64,000 nucleotides of DNA, taken from contig NC_080052.1 of NCBI RefSeq assembly GCF_026212465.1, positions 30,922,326-30,986,325 of the forward strand, in the 5' to 3' direction. The position numbers and the translations under genes are program-made. Below are positions 27,953-44,299 of the stretch, in pieces (position 1 is the stretch's first letter; each line of letters starts with the position of its first letter). Origin of the DNA: Amaranthus tricolor. Its lineage: Eukaryota > Streptophyta > Magnoliopsida > Caryophyllales > Amaranthaceae. Below the pieces are notes generated by a model that made no database searches, was not told the origin of the DNA, and saw only the letters and a list, made by a program, of their open reading frames with translations.

Positions 27953-30420
27953 GTAGATAATGATCTCATTTAAAACGTGGATTGGGGTGATGTAAAAAAA
28001 ATGGTGCTTTAAGTAAAAAAAAAAAAAAAAGAAATATCATGTGCCACTTCCCAATAAACATAATAAATATAATAACAGATGAACAAAAATGAGTATAACT
28101 TTAGTTGAAATCAAATTAAAGTATATCAAAACAAATCATATCAAAGCAATTCGAAAATAATAATATTAGATTAGATCAAATAAGGGTCGTTCTGCAATTT
28201 ATAATTAGTTCATAATTAGTTTTTTTATCAATTTAAAAATATATTACACGTTTATATTTATGAAATTTATAATATATATGGTTTGTTATTATTTTGCTAA
28301 GCATATATTAAAGACTAAAATTTACCTTTCATGTATAAATCTTAATTTTTTTTATTTAACCTAAAACCCATAAAATACTATACTCAATGCTAATTCTTAT
28401 TCATACATTGAATTTAATTTTTATATACATTTTTCTCATTGATGATTATTATCCCATAATATTTGTTTTTGTTATTTTTTTAATTTTGAAGCGAATATAC
28501 CAATAGATTAAAATTGGTAGGACAAAGAAAGTGTAATGAAATGAATTGAAGGCAAAACTAATTATTTGTCCTTGTGTTGCCGTCAACAATATTAATGAGT
28601 TTCGGGGTGATGATATTTCATCACATATTCACATGGTGCGTTAGGAAAGTCGGCAAATAACAATAATAATAGACTACCATTTTTTAGGAATTTGACATTT
28701 GGCATTTGCTCCCACCTCCAAGACTCTCCAACTACATAATGATGATTCAACTTAATTAATAATAATAATAATAATAAGGGTAATGATATTTGCTGCCCCT
28801 AGGCTCTATATAAAGTTATCAAATTATATTTATTATTAATAATTTTAGATTTTTAAAAGAATCTAGTCAAGAAAATTGACAATAATTAATATTTTTTATA
28901 GTTATTTTAAATTTTTAATAAAAAATTAATGATAAAATAATTAAATATAATTAAATCTTATATTTTTAATGCAAAAACAATAATGACTTACATAAAAAAA
29001 GATATATAAGATTTTTTTTATATACAACCCTTAGAATTTTATATATCATTTTCCTAATAATAATAATAATAATAATAATAACACCTCTAATAACTATTCT
29101 TTAACATGTGATTTCTTTAAATTTAATTTCCGTGATTCATTCATTTATTTAGTTTCCTAAGTTCTTCCATCATATTCTTCATGTATATCCGGATAATCCA
29201 TTTATACATATTTTTTCCTATCAACTTTATTGCTGGCTAATATATACTACCCTATATCTAGTTCCGTTCTCTTAATTTTGTTAGATTATATATATATTTT
29301 TTTCTGATTTACTTTTTGCATAGTTTTTAAAGCAAATTTTAAGCTTTAATATCTCTATACGCATAATAAAAAATAATAAAAAATATAATAAAACAGTACA
29401 CATTAAGACGAATCTAGAAAGATCTCATATGGATATATTTTATCTTCTAAATATGTCTCAAAAATATTAATTAAATTTTTTTCTCCTTAATGTGAAATAT
29501 TCCAAATGAGAAGAACATTAGAGAACAGAGAAAATAATAATTAAAATGTTTTTAAGTTTTTTATAGGAGTATTATATCATGTGTAGTAAAACATTACAAA
29601 GGGAGAACAAAAATTGACAAATTCTATAAATGTCCTGTCCAATTTAAAAATTATAATATTTTTTAACAATTTTATATCTTTAAACACCTAACATATACTA
29701 AGTAATTTAATATTGAGACTTCTAATTTTTCAGAGTCCTATATAATCAAACATGTTGAAAATGCTCAGAACATCCTATATAAAACAATATATACTTCTAT
29801 ACGCTACTCGTGTAAGAAGGGTGAGTATACAAGTAGTATTTTGGTGTACCGGGAGAGTATGGAAACGGGTGAGTCACAAATTTGAGCTATTTGACTACGG
29901 CTAGTGTTTTGAGAAATTATCTCTTTGAGAGACATATTTCAAGTTCAGCCTATTAAAGATGAATGTTTACTTATTGTATTCTTAATGTCTATTTTACGTT
30001 ATTTTTAATGCTTATTTACCATATCCTTAATGTCTACTTTCAATATCTTAAATGTCTACTTATATCATTTTTAATGCTTACTTACAAAATTTTTAAAAAT
30101 ATATAATGGGCCAGCCCAAGGAAAGATGCTCTCACACAACAATTTGTGTTTTGACTATATTGCCTTTGCCTTATGCCCTTTTCAGATGTAAATTAATGTT
30201 TACATCCAGATTAAGGGTAATCCTATAGTTGATTAACTCTAGGGAAGAAGACAATAGAATCACAAATGTTCAAATTTATGACCTCTAAATTCTTCCAACT
30301 ACACCAATATAGATTTTAAACATTTAAAATCAATAGTAAATAATATTAACTCTTTTAATTTTATAAATTACCCTAAAAATTCCAAGGGGGATCAATTCTC
30401 TTTTGGCTTTAATTAAGGTA
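27953..30420. other. AT-rich intergenic DNA
   Basis: Simple-sequence runs (AAT near 28757 and 29057, poly-A near 28016) and no gene or clear transposon ends. One dispersed repeat lies at 29935-30110. Confidence 0.5.
29935..30110. repeat. Dispersed repeat with internal tandem units, second copy
   Basis: Same arrangement as 26800-26995: cctattaaagatgaat, then about 24-bp units (ttaatgtctacttac-like), then aaaaatatataatggg. Confidence 0.6.
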
Positions 30421-30513
30421 TGCCCCTAATGTTTAGAAAGGGAGTAATGCCAAATTACTATTTTAATGAAAAAACTATAATTTGGTATTGGCTCTTCTTC
30501 TTTCTTCTTCTTC

Positions 30514-30562
<49 letters not shown>
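30514..30562. repeat. (ATT)n microsatellite
   Basis: About 16 units. It generates artificial poly-Ile and poly-Tyr open frames that are not genes. Confidence 0.9.
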
Positions 30563-30563
<1 letters not shown>

Positions 30564-30920
30564 TCATACAATTTTTATTTTATCATCAATTTTACGTTAA
30601 ATTATTGTATTTTGATTTGTTATTTTGTTCATCATTTACTAGTTTCATTAACGATTTGTCAGGCTTTTCATTATTTTTCTTAAACACCAGTAAAAAGTGT
30701 AATTAGATGATCTTAACAGTAATGTACTTAACGTCATTTTGCATAAAGCATCTCTTAAATAATTGACGATCCAATGTATGTTTATATGATAAAATGTAGG
30801 GATTATTTTCTTATTTAAGCATTCGTAATTTCTTAACTGTCACTTAACAATTTTTTCCTTAAACTCAAGATCACCTTGTGACTTGTGACTAAAAGAAAAA
30901 AAAGTGTTTGTAAAATTTTT

Positions 30921-31160
30921 TACTTCCTCCGGTCCATATTAATGCAACATTTAAAAAAAGCACTATTTATTTATTATTTTTAATTTGTGATTAGTTTTTA
31001 ATTTATAAGTTTAAATATAGTTATGTGAGATCTTGTTTGATTCGTTTCATTTTAAAGATTATTAATATTAAATTTTTATAATTTTTTATTATATATAACT
31101 AAAAATATTAAGAATTGAATTAGTGCATTAGACTGCATGAAAAAGTAATATTATAAATAT
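30921..31160. mobile_element. Stowaway/MITE remnant
   Basis: It starts tacttcctccggtccatatt, the mariner-type end signature, but no matching right end was seen. The body resembles sequence at 2660-2900. Confidence 0.4.
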
Positions 31161-31426
31161 TTAAAAAATATTTTAAATATTCAAGTAAATTAATTAGATG
31201 ACAAAGGTGTAGTCAGGGCTTGGTGTGGGTGGGGAAAATCGGATGATCACGCCAAAAAACCATCTCGTGATTAGTTGATTTATAGATGGAATTGGGATGT
31301 TTGATTTTTCTTTTTGCTGATTTTTCATTGTCATTGTAGTTGGTGTTCAGCACGGAGAATTCACCCTCAACAGTCAAAATGATTAAACGTTCGAAAACTC
31401 GGCGAACAGATTCTGCGCATTATAAA

Positions 31427-31525
31427 TAACCGTTTGTTCAAACATGCCTACAAGGTGTTCGATGAATTGCCTGAACTACAAATATGTGAGATGGTTAAAA
31501 TGCTTCAATACTCACTTAATTATTT
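31427..31525 (+). pseudogene. PPR gene fragment
   Basis: A stretch reading FKHAYKVFDELPEL resembles HAHKVFDEMPQRG of the PPR gene at 39613, and the DNA shares caaggtgttcgatgaa. Only about one motif is preserved, without a start or extended frame, and a solo LTR follows immediately. It looks like a relic of a duplicated PPR gene. Confidence 0.5.
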
Positions 31526-31553
31526 CCATTTTCTTGCCTGTATATGTTCAGTT

Positions 31554-31767
31554 TGTTAGAAGAAGGAGAGAAGATAGACAGAGAGCAAGAAGCAAGAAAT
31601 GACAAAACTGAATTATCTATTATTATTAGAAAGGAATACAATAATAAGCCTTAACAAACTTAGTTATTTGTAACTAACTGATACACAGGATACCAAAAGG
31701 CTAAAAACTATCATAAAACGAAGCTAGAAACCCAGCTAACTAAGGAGGAGGGTTTACCGTCTCAACA
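31554..31767 (-). mobile_element. Solo LTR (Ty1/copia-like), 214 bp
   Basis: The sequence begins TGTTAGAAGAAGG and ends CTCAACA, flanked by a perfect 5-bp duplication cagtt (31549-31553 and 31768-31772). The minus strand reads as the sense direction, with a pyrimidine-rich end typical of U5. There is no internal region, so it arose by LTR-LTR recombination. Confidence 0.75.
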
Positions 31768-31794
31768 CAGTTTAGATTTATTTTTCCAGAATTG

Positions 31795-31900
31795 ATAACA
31801 ACACTGATAAAACCTTAATTCCAAAGATTGGGTCGATTACATGAACCGAGTTTTGATTGATCATCATAGAATATGACTAGGTCTTATCCTCTTCTTTTAC
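31795..31900 (+). repeat. RTE-LINE/SINE-type 3' end remnant
   Basis: It contains aaccttaattccaaagattg followed by ggtcgattacatgaacc, close to the plant consensus found at the 3' ends of RTE-type LINEs and Au-type SINEs. The assignment rests on recall of that consensus. A second fragment lies at 35945-36080. Confidence 0.45.
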
Positions 31901-32363
31901 CATGGCTTGGACTGGCAATGAGCAATGAACACTCACATATGGAATTATTTATTTCATAACAAAATTTATTGAGGAGGGGACCTCTTACAGAAACAACTTG
32001 GGAAAGATGAAGATTTATTATGGTGAGGTACCAATCAAATCTGATGAGTTAGATTGAAGGTATGAAAGCAAAGGCAGACAGCAGTTGATCAGCAAAAGCT
32101 ACATTAAAAGGTTGGCAGAGTTTGGTTAAGTGTGATGTAGATACTAATCTGTAATGTGTTTTAGTGGAGCCAGTGACTAATCACAATTCTTAACATGTTG
32201 GGCTGTTAAGTGCAAATCATGATTGAGCTTTTAGCCATCATTTTCTGTTTCAAAAGTCAGCTTAATGATCTATAATTACAACCGACTTGATTAATGTTTT
32301 ATGCTGGCAGATATTGATGCTCATCCTATATGGAAATATATGTTTCTGGTATGACATTCTTAG

Positions 32364-32400
<37 letters not shown>

Positions 32401-34715
32401 TCCTTGGTGTGGTGATTAATTTGATAATTTATGTTTGATTTTCGGTATATTTTCGTAAGTGTTTATCCTCTTTAACTTACTTTCGTTGAGTTTAATTTCA
32501 TGAAAATAAGTGCGATAGGTTGAAAAAAAAAACTAATTAAGAGAGATTTTAAGAAAGTGGAGCAATGTTTCTAAATTTGCTACCTAATTCTATGTATGAA
32601 TTAATAATCCGTCCAAAATGATTGCAATTTTCTTATTCCGGTTTGCGATTTACATGATAGCTACTAAATTAGGAAACACTGATGGATGTATGGAATACAC
32701 TACACAAATATTTTTCTGTTCTTTAGAGATTGCTCTAGACTAAGACAATTACTTTATTACATTACATGTTGCAAGATAAAGCAAGTTGGAGAATAGTAAT
32801 AGAGGGAAAAAAAGTGTGACACTTTCTTTTTAAATAAATAATGAGAAAAGTTATTAGGACATCCAAAATTTGTAATTGAGGCAAAATCATAGAAACAGAT
32901 AAATGTAGAGTGGGCCAAGGTTTGGATCAAATGTTATAGGAGGTAGTCCAAAATTAATTGAAGGATTATAAAATTAGCAATGATATTTTTGCAAATTACT
33001 GTGTATCAAGTATGGTTGCATTGTTTTAGCACTATTTTGGATTGAATTCCATATAATAATTGCTATAGTCAGCCGACAAAAATGTATTATTGGATTATTA
33101 ATCATAGTTGCTACAGTTGAACTTTAACATCCGTTTATGAATTAGCTTGTGTAGTTTTAGTCAACTTATATTTTGGATTCTCAGTCGATTTTTACATAAT
33201 TGAGATTTTCAAATCCTGATAGGAGTCTTGGATGGTGAAAGTTTTTCCTTTTGGTTGTCAACGACTTTTTGCACTTGACAGCTTCTTAAAATGAGTGTAT
33301 AGTTCCAAAAGAACATGAACACCTCCAAAGAGAGAAAAAGACAGCAAACTCAAGAAAGACTTACCGCCGGTTTGGTTATTAGTTAAATGGTTGGAAAAAT
33401 AATGAAAACATAATGTAATTTAGCTAGGAAAACTACCTGATAAAGTAAATGATCATGCTTGTTTTACTCTAATTATTTTTTTCCTCAATTAATTCATCGT
33501 CATTCACCACTGTTTGGAAAAGTGGTATTAGGTGGTACAAGAAAATTACAAAGAAAAGCACTTGTTTAAAAGTTAGAGCTCCATTACCATGGAAACGATA
33601 TAGCATATTTTACGAAATGTGAAATATAATCTGATTTTCAGTAGTACCATTTAGTACAATTAATTAGTTTTTTGAAAAAAATGCCACATAGAAATAAAGA
33701 ACAAAGTTGGGTGCTAATACTATTACATCCACCGAACTATGGCATGTGCTAAGGTTGGTATTTCTGTAATATAAGGTATAACCAACTGTAAAAATTTAAT
33801 ACACTAGCTATCCCATTTTGTGTATCTTTCCTATATCTAGCCATGCTTCTCCTTAAAGGCAGTAGTATGGAATTATTGAGACTGACTTCATGCTGTTGCA
33901 AATAAACATCACTTGTGGATCATATTGCATTTCCAAAGATGCCTCATATTGTCCTTTTGCTGATCACATTTATTTGCAAACATAAATAAATGAATCTTCT
34001 GCTTTCTATATACAACTAAAAGAAAAAAGCGAAATTTTATTTAGTTTTCCCTACCTTTCTTATTTATGTACTCCTTATCTATCCACTGAACTGAGTTAAA
34101 TGATACTTCTATTCAAATATCATCTCATTGTTACTATGAATATTAAATCATTTCAAGAATTAGATTGCATCATCCAACCTCCTGAACTCCGTCTAAATGA
34201 AACTCGCTTAATGACATTGGGACAATGAAATGCTAGTTGTAGTTATTTCTACCAATATTTATGTATGTGTAAGCATGTAGTTTCAGGATCTGTATAGTCT
34301 TTTGTCACATTAAAATTGCTATATTTCTTCTCAAAAACTCTCACATAACGATTTCATTGGAACAAAGTAGTAATCTTGATATCAAGAATGGAGCAAGTTG
34401 CTGAGAGACTTTGATTGTTAGAAAAGAAAGAGTACAATGTTTGTTATCGATTGGAATTAAGTTTGTTTATTGTACAAGTTACAACAAAAGGAACTTCTAA
34501 AGGAGGGTAGGGTAAAAAGTAGGAGGGAGTGTGAGGACCAATGTGGCATCCTATAAGTGTCACATGTGGCTTTATCCTACAGGGTGCTGTAGTTTCTCTC
34601 CCTTACTTATATTGAGCTGTCTTACTACAATAACATCCCTATCCCATTCACATTCAAAATCATCTTCTATGTTCAGATCATAGTAGCCTAGTGTTTATCT
34701 TCCATTTCTAGAAAC
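31900..34715. other. Intergenic region upstream of CRK3
   Basis: No gene was recognised. A poly-T run lies at about 32368-32397. An LTR-like stretch starts near 34409 (tgttagaaaagaaagag) without identified ends. Less AT-rich sequence and a weak TATA (ttatattg near 34605) precede CRK3. Confidence 0.45.
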
Positions 34716-38443
<3,728 letters not shown>

Positions 38444-39612
38444 TCACAAAATGTTACATTCTTTAAGATATGAAGTGCCCAACATCATAGTAATAAGCTG
38501 AGTGAAGCTCATGTATAAAGGCCAAACGTGCAAACAAAACATAGGTAAGCTTATAATCATAGCATATAGGTTATTTGGTTATTTGCTTTGGTAGTATAAG
38601 TTCAAATTTTTGTATGAGAATCATAGTAACAATTGTGATTTGTGAGATTCTTGTTGCTTTTCAATTTAATGGATGTACATTTTATTGTGTTTAATTTATA
38701 AAACGTTCTTTTTGAAACGTAGTTAGGTTATTGAACTTATTGACAAATATATACCAATAGATGTTGGTATTAGACTATTAGTACTAGTAATAGAATATAG
38801 CTATTTTGGTAATATGTGAATAAAATGTGGCTCTATAGTAATATGAGACGTAAAAGTTACTGTTAGACTTGTTAATTTAAATTTGGTTAATAATTATTAA
38901 AAATTTGAATTCAATAGAATTTCTTTTTTATGATCTTATTTGAAAAACTAATAATTGAACTTTTAGTTTTCAAATTGTATGATTCACTATAAACACTATT
39001 GACTTGTGACTGATCCCGTAACCTACATGACCCATACTTCACCTTTAACCCATTTAATTATAATATCACCTGGCAAGTGAACCAAATATTGAACAAAATA
39101 AACTGATTCTTTAAAAAAATTCTCAAAATAAGCATCAGAAAATTTAATACCAAAATAAGCGTATTCGTGTTTGTGCCTAAGGTCATGACAACGAATAAGA
39201 GAAAAAAAAATTTACCACAATTTTAGTCGCTGATACTAACAATAAACAAAAGAAAAACAAAAACATCAATTTTAGAAGGACAAAAAAATAATAAAAACAA
39301 TGATAGTTTGTTGTTACTAATTGAGTAATTGTTGTTTTAATCGTTATAATTATGTCTTTCTTTCGTTCACTTTAGTAACAATGAGCAGCTAAATTTTTTT
39401 TTCTACACGCTAATTTAAAAAATTAAAATTTTCCAAATTAAAATTTGTTTGAAAATTTATTTTATTCACTTTTTTCAAGTGAACAGCACCAAATCTGAGA
39501 TGACTCGACCCGACTCGTCAGCCCATTTTTCAGGTCCATTCATGACAAAAACGAAGGACAAAGACCATTGCTGAAACCGGATTCTGGAGATTGTTGAAGT
39601 TAACTTGTAGCT
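38444..39612. other. Intergenic region between CRK3 and the PPR gene
   Basis: CRK3 3' flank, then AT-rich DNA. No gene or mobile element ends were seen. Confidence 0.5.
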
Positions 39613-40812
39613 ATGTCAAATTCAAAAGCTTTGAGACGTCTCCATGGCGTTTTCTCTTCAACGCGAAAAGCATCAAACTCCATTAAAACAACACCATCAC
39701 CAAGAAGAACAGCTGCAAGATTAACCTCAGGGATCAATCAAGTCCTCCTTAAGAGTATTCAAGATCTCCTCAAACAAAAAGACCCTCAAAAACTCGTACA
39801 ACAATTCAAATCTCTGTCCAAGTACTCTTACTTCAGGCAAAGATTTAAACTTTACGACATCGTAATTCATCGTCTTGTTCTTGCAAAAGAGACTGCTTTA
39901 ATTGAAGATGTACTAGAATCCCAGAAAGATTACATTAACAAAGAAGCATTCGGTGCTCGTATTATTCTTTTATATGGGGAAGCTGGTATGTTTGAACATG
40001 CACACAAGGTGTTCGATGAAATGCCTCAACGAGGTTTTAAACATGGAGAAAGATCATTCAATATCCTTTTAGGAGCTGCTCTTAGAGCAGGGGAATTTGG
40101 TAAAGTTAACGAGCTTTTTAGAGAATTGCCCTCGAGATTAGGGATCAAACCGAGTTATGTTGCTTATAATACTGTTATTCAAGCATTGTGTAAACTTAAT
40201 TTGTTAGATGAAGCTGTGAGATTATTAGATGAAATGGAGGAAAATGGCTTAAACCCAGGTGTTATTTCGTATAACATACTTCTTTGTACGTTCTATGAGA
40301 AGGGACAGTTCCAGGAAGGCGATAAAATATGGGATTGCATGATTAATAAAGGTGTAAACCCTAATGTAATCAGCTATAGTCATAAGTTACTAAGACTTTT
40401 CAATGATGGGAAGGATTCTGAGGCAATGGAGTTGTTTACAGAACTGAAAAGTAAAGAACTGAAATTCAATGTTGGCATTTACAATGCTTTGATTCTAGGA
40501 TCTTGTAAGAATGATGATTTGGATGGTGTAAGGCGGTGGTATAAGGAACTTTTGAGATGTTGTGGTAGGCCTAACAGGGTGACTTTCAGCATCATTGTTC
40601 CACTTTTGTGTGATAAGGGTGATTTTGAATTGGCATATATGGTGTGCTTGGAGATATTAAGACTTGAATACTTGGTTGATGAAGCTTTGTTGCAGAAGGT
40701 AGTTGATGGATTGGCAAAGAATTCTATGATGGAGAAAGCAAAGGATATTGTTGCATTTGGTAAGTCTATTAGTTTTTCTCCTTATAATCTTGCCTTGCCT
40801 AGCTTGTCTTAA
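39613..40812 (+). CDS. P-class pentatricopeptide repeat protein, probably mitochondrial
   Basis: A single uninterrupted exon encodes 399 aa. The N-terminus is rich in Ser, Arg and Lys with few acidic residues (MSNSKALRRLHGVFSSTRK), as in mitochondrial presequences. From about residue 115 there are seven degenerate 35-residue PPR motifs, such as YNTVIQALCKLNLLDEAV and YNILLCTFYEKGQFQEG, without E/DYW extensions, so it belongs to the P class. Length and motif layout resemble the small PPR proteins associated with plant mitochondrial ribosomes, but I cannot assign an orthologue. PPR proteins bind single-stranded RNA and act in organellar expression. It has no functional link to the flanking CRK or dirigent genes. 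A one-motif relic of a related gene lies at 31427. Confidence 0.9.
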   Translation: MSNSKALRRLHGVFSSTRKASNSIKTTPSPRRTAARLTSGINQVLLKSIQDLLKQKDPQKLVQQFKSLSKYSYFRQRFKLYDIVIHRLVLAKETALIEDVLESQKDYINKEAFGARIILLYGEAGMFEHAHKVFDEMPQRGFKHGERSFNILLGAALRAGEFGKVNELFRELPSRLGIKPSYVAYNTVIQALCKLNLLDEAVRLLDEMEENGLNPGVISYNILLCTFYEKGQFQEGDKIWDCMINKGVNPNVISYSHKLLRLFNDGKDSEAMELFTELKSKELKFNVGIYNALILGSCKNDDLDGVRRWYKELLRCCGRPNRVTFSIIVPLLCDKGDFELAYMVCLEILRLEYLVDEALLQKVVDGLAKNSMMEKAKDIVAFGKSISFSPYNLALPSLS

Positions 40813-41109
40813 CTTGATCATTTAATAAGTTTCATGTTAGGAGGATATTGTTTAGGCTTTTCTTTGGGTATAGGGTAGGAGGAGGGGAGGGCAAGAGAGG
40901 CGGTAACGAGAATCGATTTCGGATTCCTCTTGAGAAAAGCGGTATATGATCCAACGTTGAAAATAGTCGACACTAGGGTTGTTTAGTTTGGATTGTTTGC
41001 ATTTGAACCTTTGATTTGGATTTTATCATTGTATCAGCTATCAAGTTGTGAAATTATGTTTGGTTTAAGGTTCACTTCTAAATAACACCTTTGTTATTAA
41101 AGATAGAGT
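40813..41109. other. PPR gene 3' flanking DNA
   Basis: Probable 3' UTR and short spacer; nothing else is seen. Confidence 0.5.
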
Positions 41110-41919
41110 TGCGTGATGAAAGCGCAATTGAATGTGCAAGCCTCAAAGAGATTCAACAAAGAAAAACAAATGAAAAATAATGCAAGATAAGAACACAAGT
41201 GTTTATGAGGTATTTAGAATACCTCCCCCTCAAATGTAGTTTTATTATATTGAATTCAACAATTACAAGTATAATAAACCTCCCTTATCTTGAGAACAAT
41301 CTCTCAAGATCACAAATACTAAAGCAAAGTAAGAACACTCTCTAGTTTCTAACAATGCAATAGCCCTCTCAACAATATGTGTGTTTGTGGTGGTTGTTAC
41401 TATGGGTGATGAATCCTATTTATAGGCAAGGCATTCATCACCCTTAGTATTCCCTCATAAATCACCATAAACTCACAATTAACATCCTAATTAACTATGA
41501 CAATAAACATAGTAATAAACATCACAATAAACCAGCAAGTAATGCACCCATTCAATTGCATAGTCATTCATATTCTGACGAAACAGAATCCAATGCAGCC
41601 TTCTGATCTTCCGCTCGACCCGAGCCACTCCCGCTCGACCCGAGCGAGCTTCCAGAGAAGCTACTGACTTGATCTGCACATCACGCTCGACCATTTGCTC
41701 GACCGAGCCACAACCGCTCGACCGGTCGAGCCACCCTTGCTCGACCGAGCGGTGTGGTCGAGCCACACACGGTCAGTCCCTTCATTTGTTGCTTTGATTA
41801 AACAACCCTCATCTATCGTTCCAAACCTTAAACCACCCATATTCGACACATCTTTATCGACCCTCTCTAAAGTACAAGACAAAGCATGTTCGACTAAATG
41901 TTTAAAGTGAACGTCATCA
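41110..41919 (-). mobile_element. Solo LTR (Ty1/copia-like), about 810 bp
   Basis: Read on the minus strand it starts TGATGACGTTCACTTTAAAC and ends ...CATCACGCA. It carries a TATA (cctataaatagg, complement of about 41420-41435) and the segment ggtattctaaatacctcata shared with the LTR at 10846. A GC-rich core at about 41610-41775 repeats the palindromic word CTCGACC(GAGC) many times. No clear 5-bp duplication was found, so the ends are approximate. Confidence 0.55.
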
Positions 41920-43243
41920 TTAAGATTATTGGTACTTGCTTTAACACGTGATTTTGAATATCATGTATTTGATGTGCGGATTAAAGTTTTGTTATTGTTG
42001 TTGTAGCTTTTTATTGTATTAGTTACTCTAATATGAACTTTGATCTCTTTAGGTGAAATGCTTATGTAATTTCTTTGTCCTCTAAATTTGTACCGTATTA
42101 TTAAATATATAAGAATTTTTTAAGTCGTAAGATGCATGTTTAAATGGACGGAGAGAATATGTTTTTAAAGGGTACAACAACAAAGTTGTAAGGCTTGAAA
42201 TTAATTTCAATATTTTGTATTAGAAACTCTTAGTAAGATGCATTAAAAATTCACAAGTTCTTTGATATTGTCTCATGGGGAGACATATCTATTGGTTGAT
42301 TCAAAGTACACTTACAGTTTAAAATAATCACTTATAATTTTACAGTGATAATTTGCTATTTTAAAAGAATCAATTATAAAGTTATCACTTATTATAGTCT
42401 TAAAATAATTATTTATAATCTTAAAATAGTCACTTAACATTTAAAATGATAACTTTTTAGTCTTAAAATGATTATTTATAACCTTAAAATAATCATTTTT
42501 AATTTTAAAGTGACGAATTAAAAAAATTAACTGATTATATAATCTCATCTCACGATGATACGGTTTCATACAAGACTTAGTGTTTTAGATTTTTGAGCTT
42601 TTGTCTCTTCGTCTCATCAACTAGGTCTTAAACAAAAGTTAGTATATTTAGTGATAGCACCCGGCCCACTACTTGTGAGCCTGGAAGTCCACTACCATTG
42701 AAATTTGTTGACTAGTGGCCTAAAAGTCTAACTCAACAGAAATTTGGATAATTTATGAAATGCTTGGTAGTTGGAAATGTAAGAAAAATTTTGAATTGTA
42801 GATGGTATTAAAATAGATATATAAGATATGTAGATTAGAATTAAAAAAGTGGTAAAAATAATTGCAAATTTTACTAAAAATTGAGCTTATTAAAACTAAC
42901 TTCACTTAATTAAATTACTTTTCACCTATTAGACTGAATCTTAGTTATAAGAAAATACACCACAATAAATATATTTTATAAATAAATAGATATTGTTTGT
43001 AAATTTTTTCTGCAAAGAGAGAGTGACAAATGTCACAATTATGGCAGCCACAATAAACATCAAACCAAAAACCTTGCAATGATAACATATACATGCATTA
43101 ATTGTAAAGATGTAATTTACTCAAGCTTTATTCTATGATAATAATAATTAACAAATCAAAGACCTTGCAAAATTGATGAAAAGATGGGCTGAATAGGGTT
43201 TGGATGTCATAGTTAACTAAATGGTTTTAGGTGATTTTGTGTC
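41920..43243. other. Intergenic region downstream of the disrupted dirigent gene
   Basis: Contains one GAGAC/GTCTC repeat with internal tandem units; otherwise AT-rich sequence with no gene. Confidence 0.5.
42265..42585. repeat. GAGAC/GTCTC repeat with internal minisatellite
   Basis: Outer parts carry attgtctcatggggagac and gatacggtttcatacaagac. Between them about ten degenerate units of 20-25 bp (around cttaaaataatcacttataa) alternate. The element at 51705-51800 has the same plan. Confidence 0.6.
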
Positions 43244-43459
43244 TTAGCTCACAAGTGTGGCATAGGGAGGCCAATACAGATAAAAGTCAGTCTTATAACA
43301 AGCACCGGGACCCATGAGATCAACACTAGAAAATGTCATGTAACCTTGCACAAACCTAAAATCTCCTGAACCTCCAATAATAGGAAGTTCAGAAGCACGA
43401 GAAAAGTAAGCAGTTCCCACACTTATAATCTCGCCTTTGTATCCCTTTAGATTCAAGGT

Positions 43460-44095
43460 TGTTTCGGTGATGAAACGAGGAAGTGCAAAAGACACTTAAA
43501 ATACCTGGAGATAGGTGTAATCGGGTACAACTCTCAATATGCTGAAAGTGTTTATGATCCTTCCGCTGATGAGACCTCAAATCCTGCAATACAACGTTAG
43601 CCTTGTCCGGGGGTGATTTCTCGGAAAACCCCTCCGACGCTCAAGTCAGATCGGGAGACAGAAAGCAATGAATATATGATAATGAATGAATACAAGATTA
43701 ACGGATTGTAGGATGAGTTCAGATCAATTGAAGGAATATTTGATCAAGAATATAGATTGTAAGTAGGAGGGTAGTGTCATTTTTGTGGAGTAATGGTGGG
43801 AATATATAAACTTTCTTTCTAATTAAATGATTGAAGGAAGTATTTTTGGTAAAATAAATTGAATGTAGAAGAGTAGAATTGTCTCCCCTTTTATGTAGTT
43901 TCATGACATATTTATAGCAATTTCTTATAAGGACTCTAAATGTGGTTACTTGATCATGGGATGATCATGAACATAATGTTTGTAGATGTGGGAATAATGG
44001 GGAGTTATTTTAGGAAGTGACTAAGAGTAGTGATAGTAGTGGACAAAGGGGATAGTTAGGGTTTGACTAAATGTGTTATTATTGACCCCATAACA
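43460..44095 (-). repeat. LTR (3' LTR of the minus-strand element)
   Basis: 636 bp, identical by reading to 47390-48025. A purine-rich tract, gcgtggggctaa in reverse complement, adjoins it at about 44096-44107. Confidence 0.93.
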
Positions 44096-44299
44096 TTAGC
44101 CCCACGCATAAAGAGCGAGAGATGAGGGAATTTAATGTAGCGAGGGTATCAGTCTTTATGCGGAAAAAATCATACCTGTGATGCAGATCCAATAAATATT
44201 CGGAAGAAACCATGCAATAAGGTCCGAATAAGATAAACTTCGAATTCTTGCCTCGATGAGCCCATGATGGTGGAAGCCCCATGAATTATAAATATTTGG

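Noticed and set aside
30420..30706. Two open frames with poly-Ile and poly-Tyr
   Set aside because: They translate an ATT microsatellite and have no family features.
41491..41910. Overlapping frames with Arg/Ser-rich proteins
   Set aside because: They arise from the GC-rich palindromic core of a solo LTR; the repeated CTCGACC word explains the composition.
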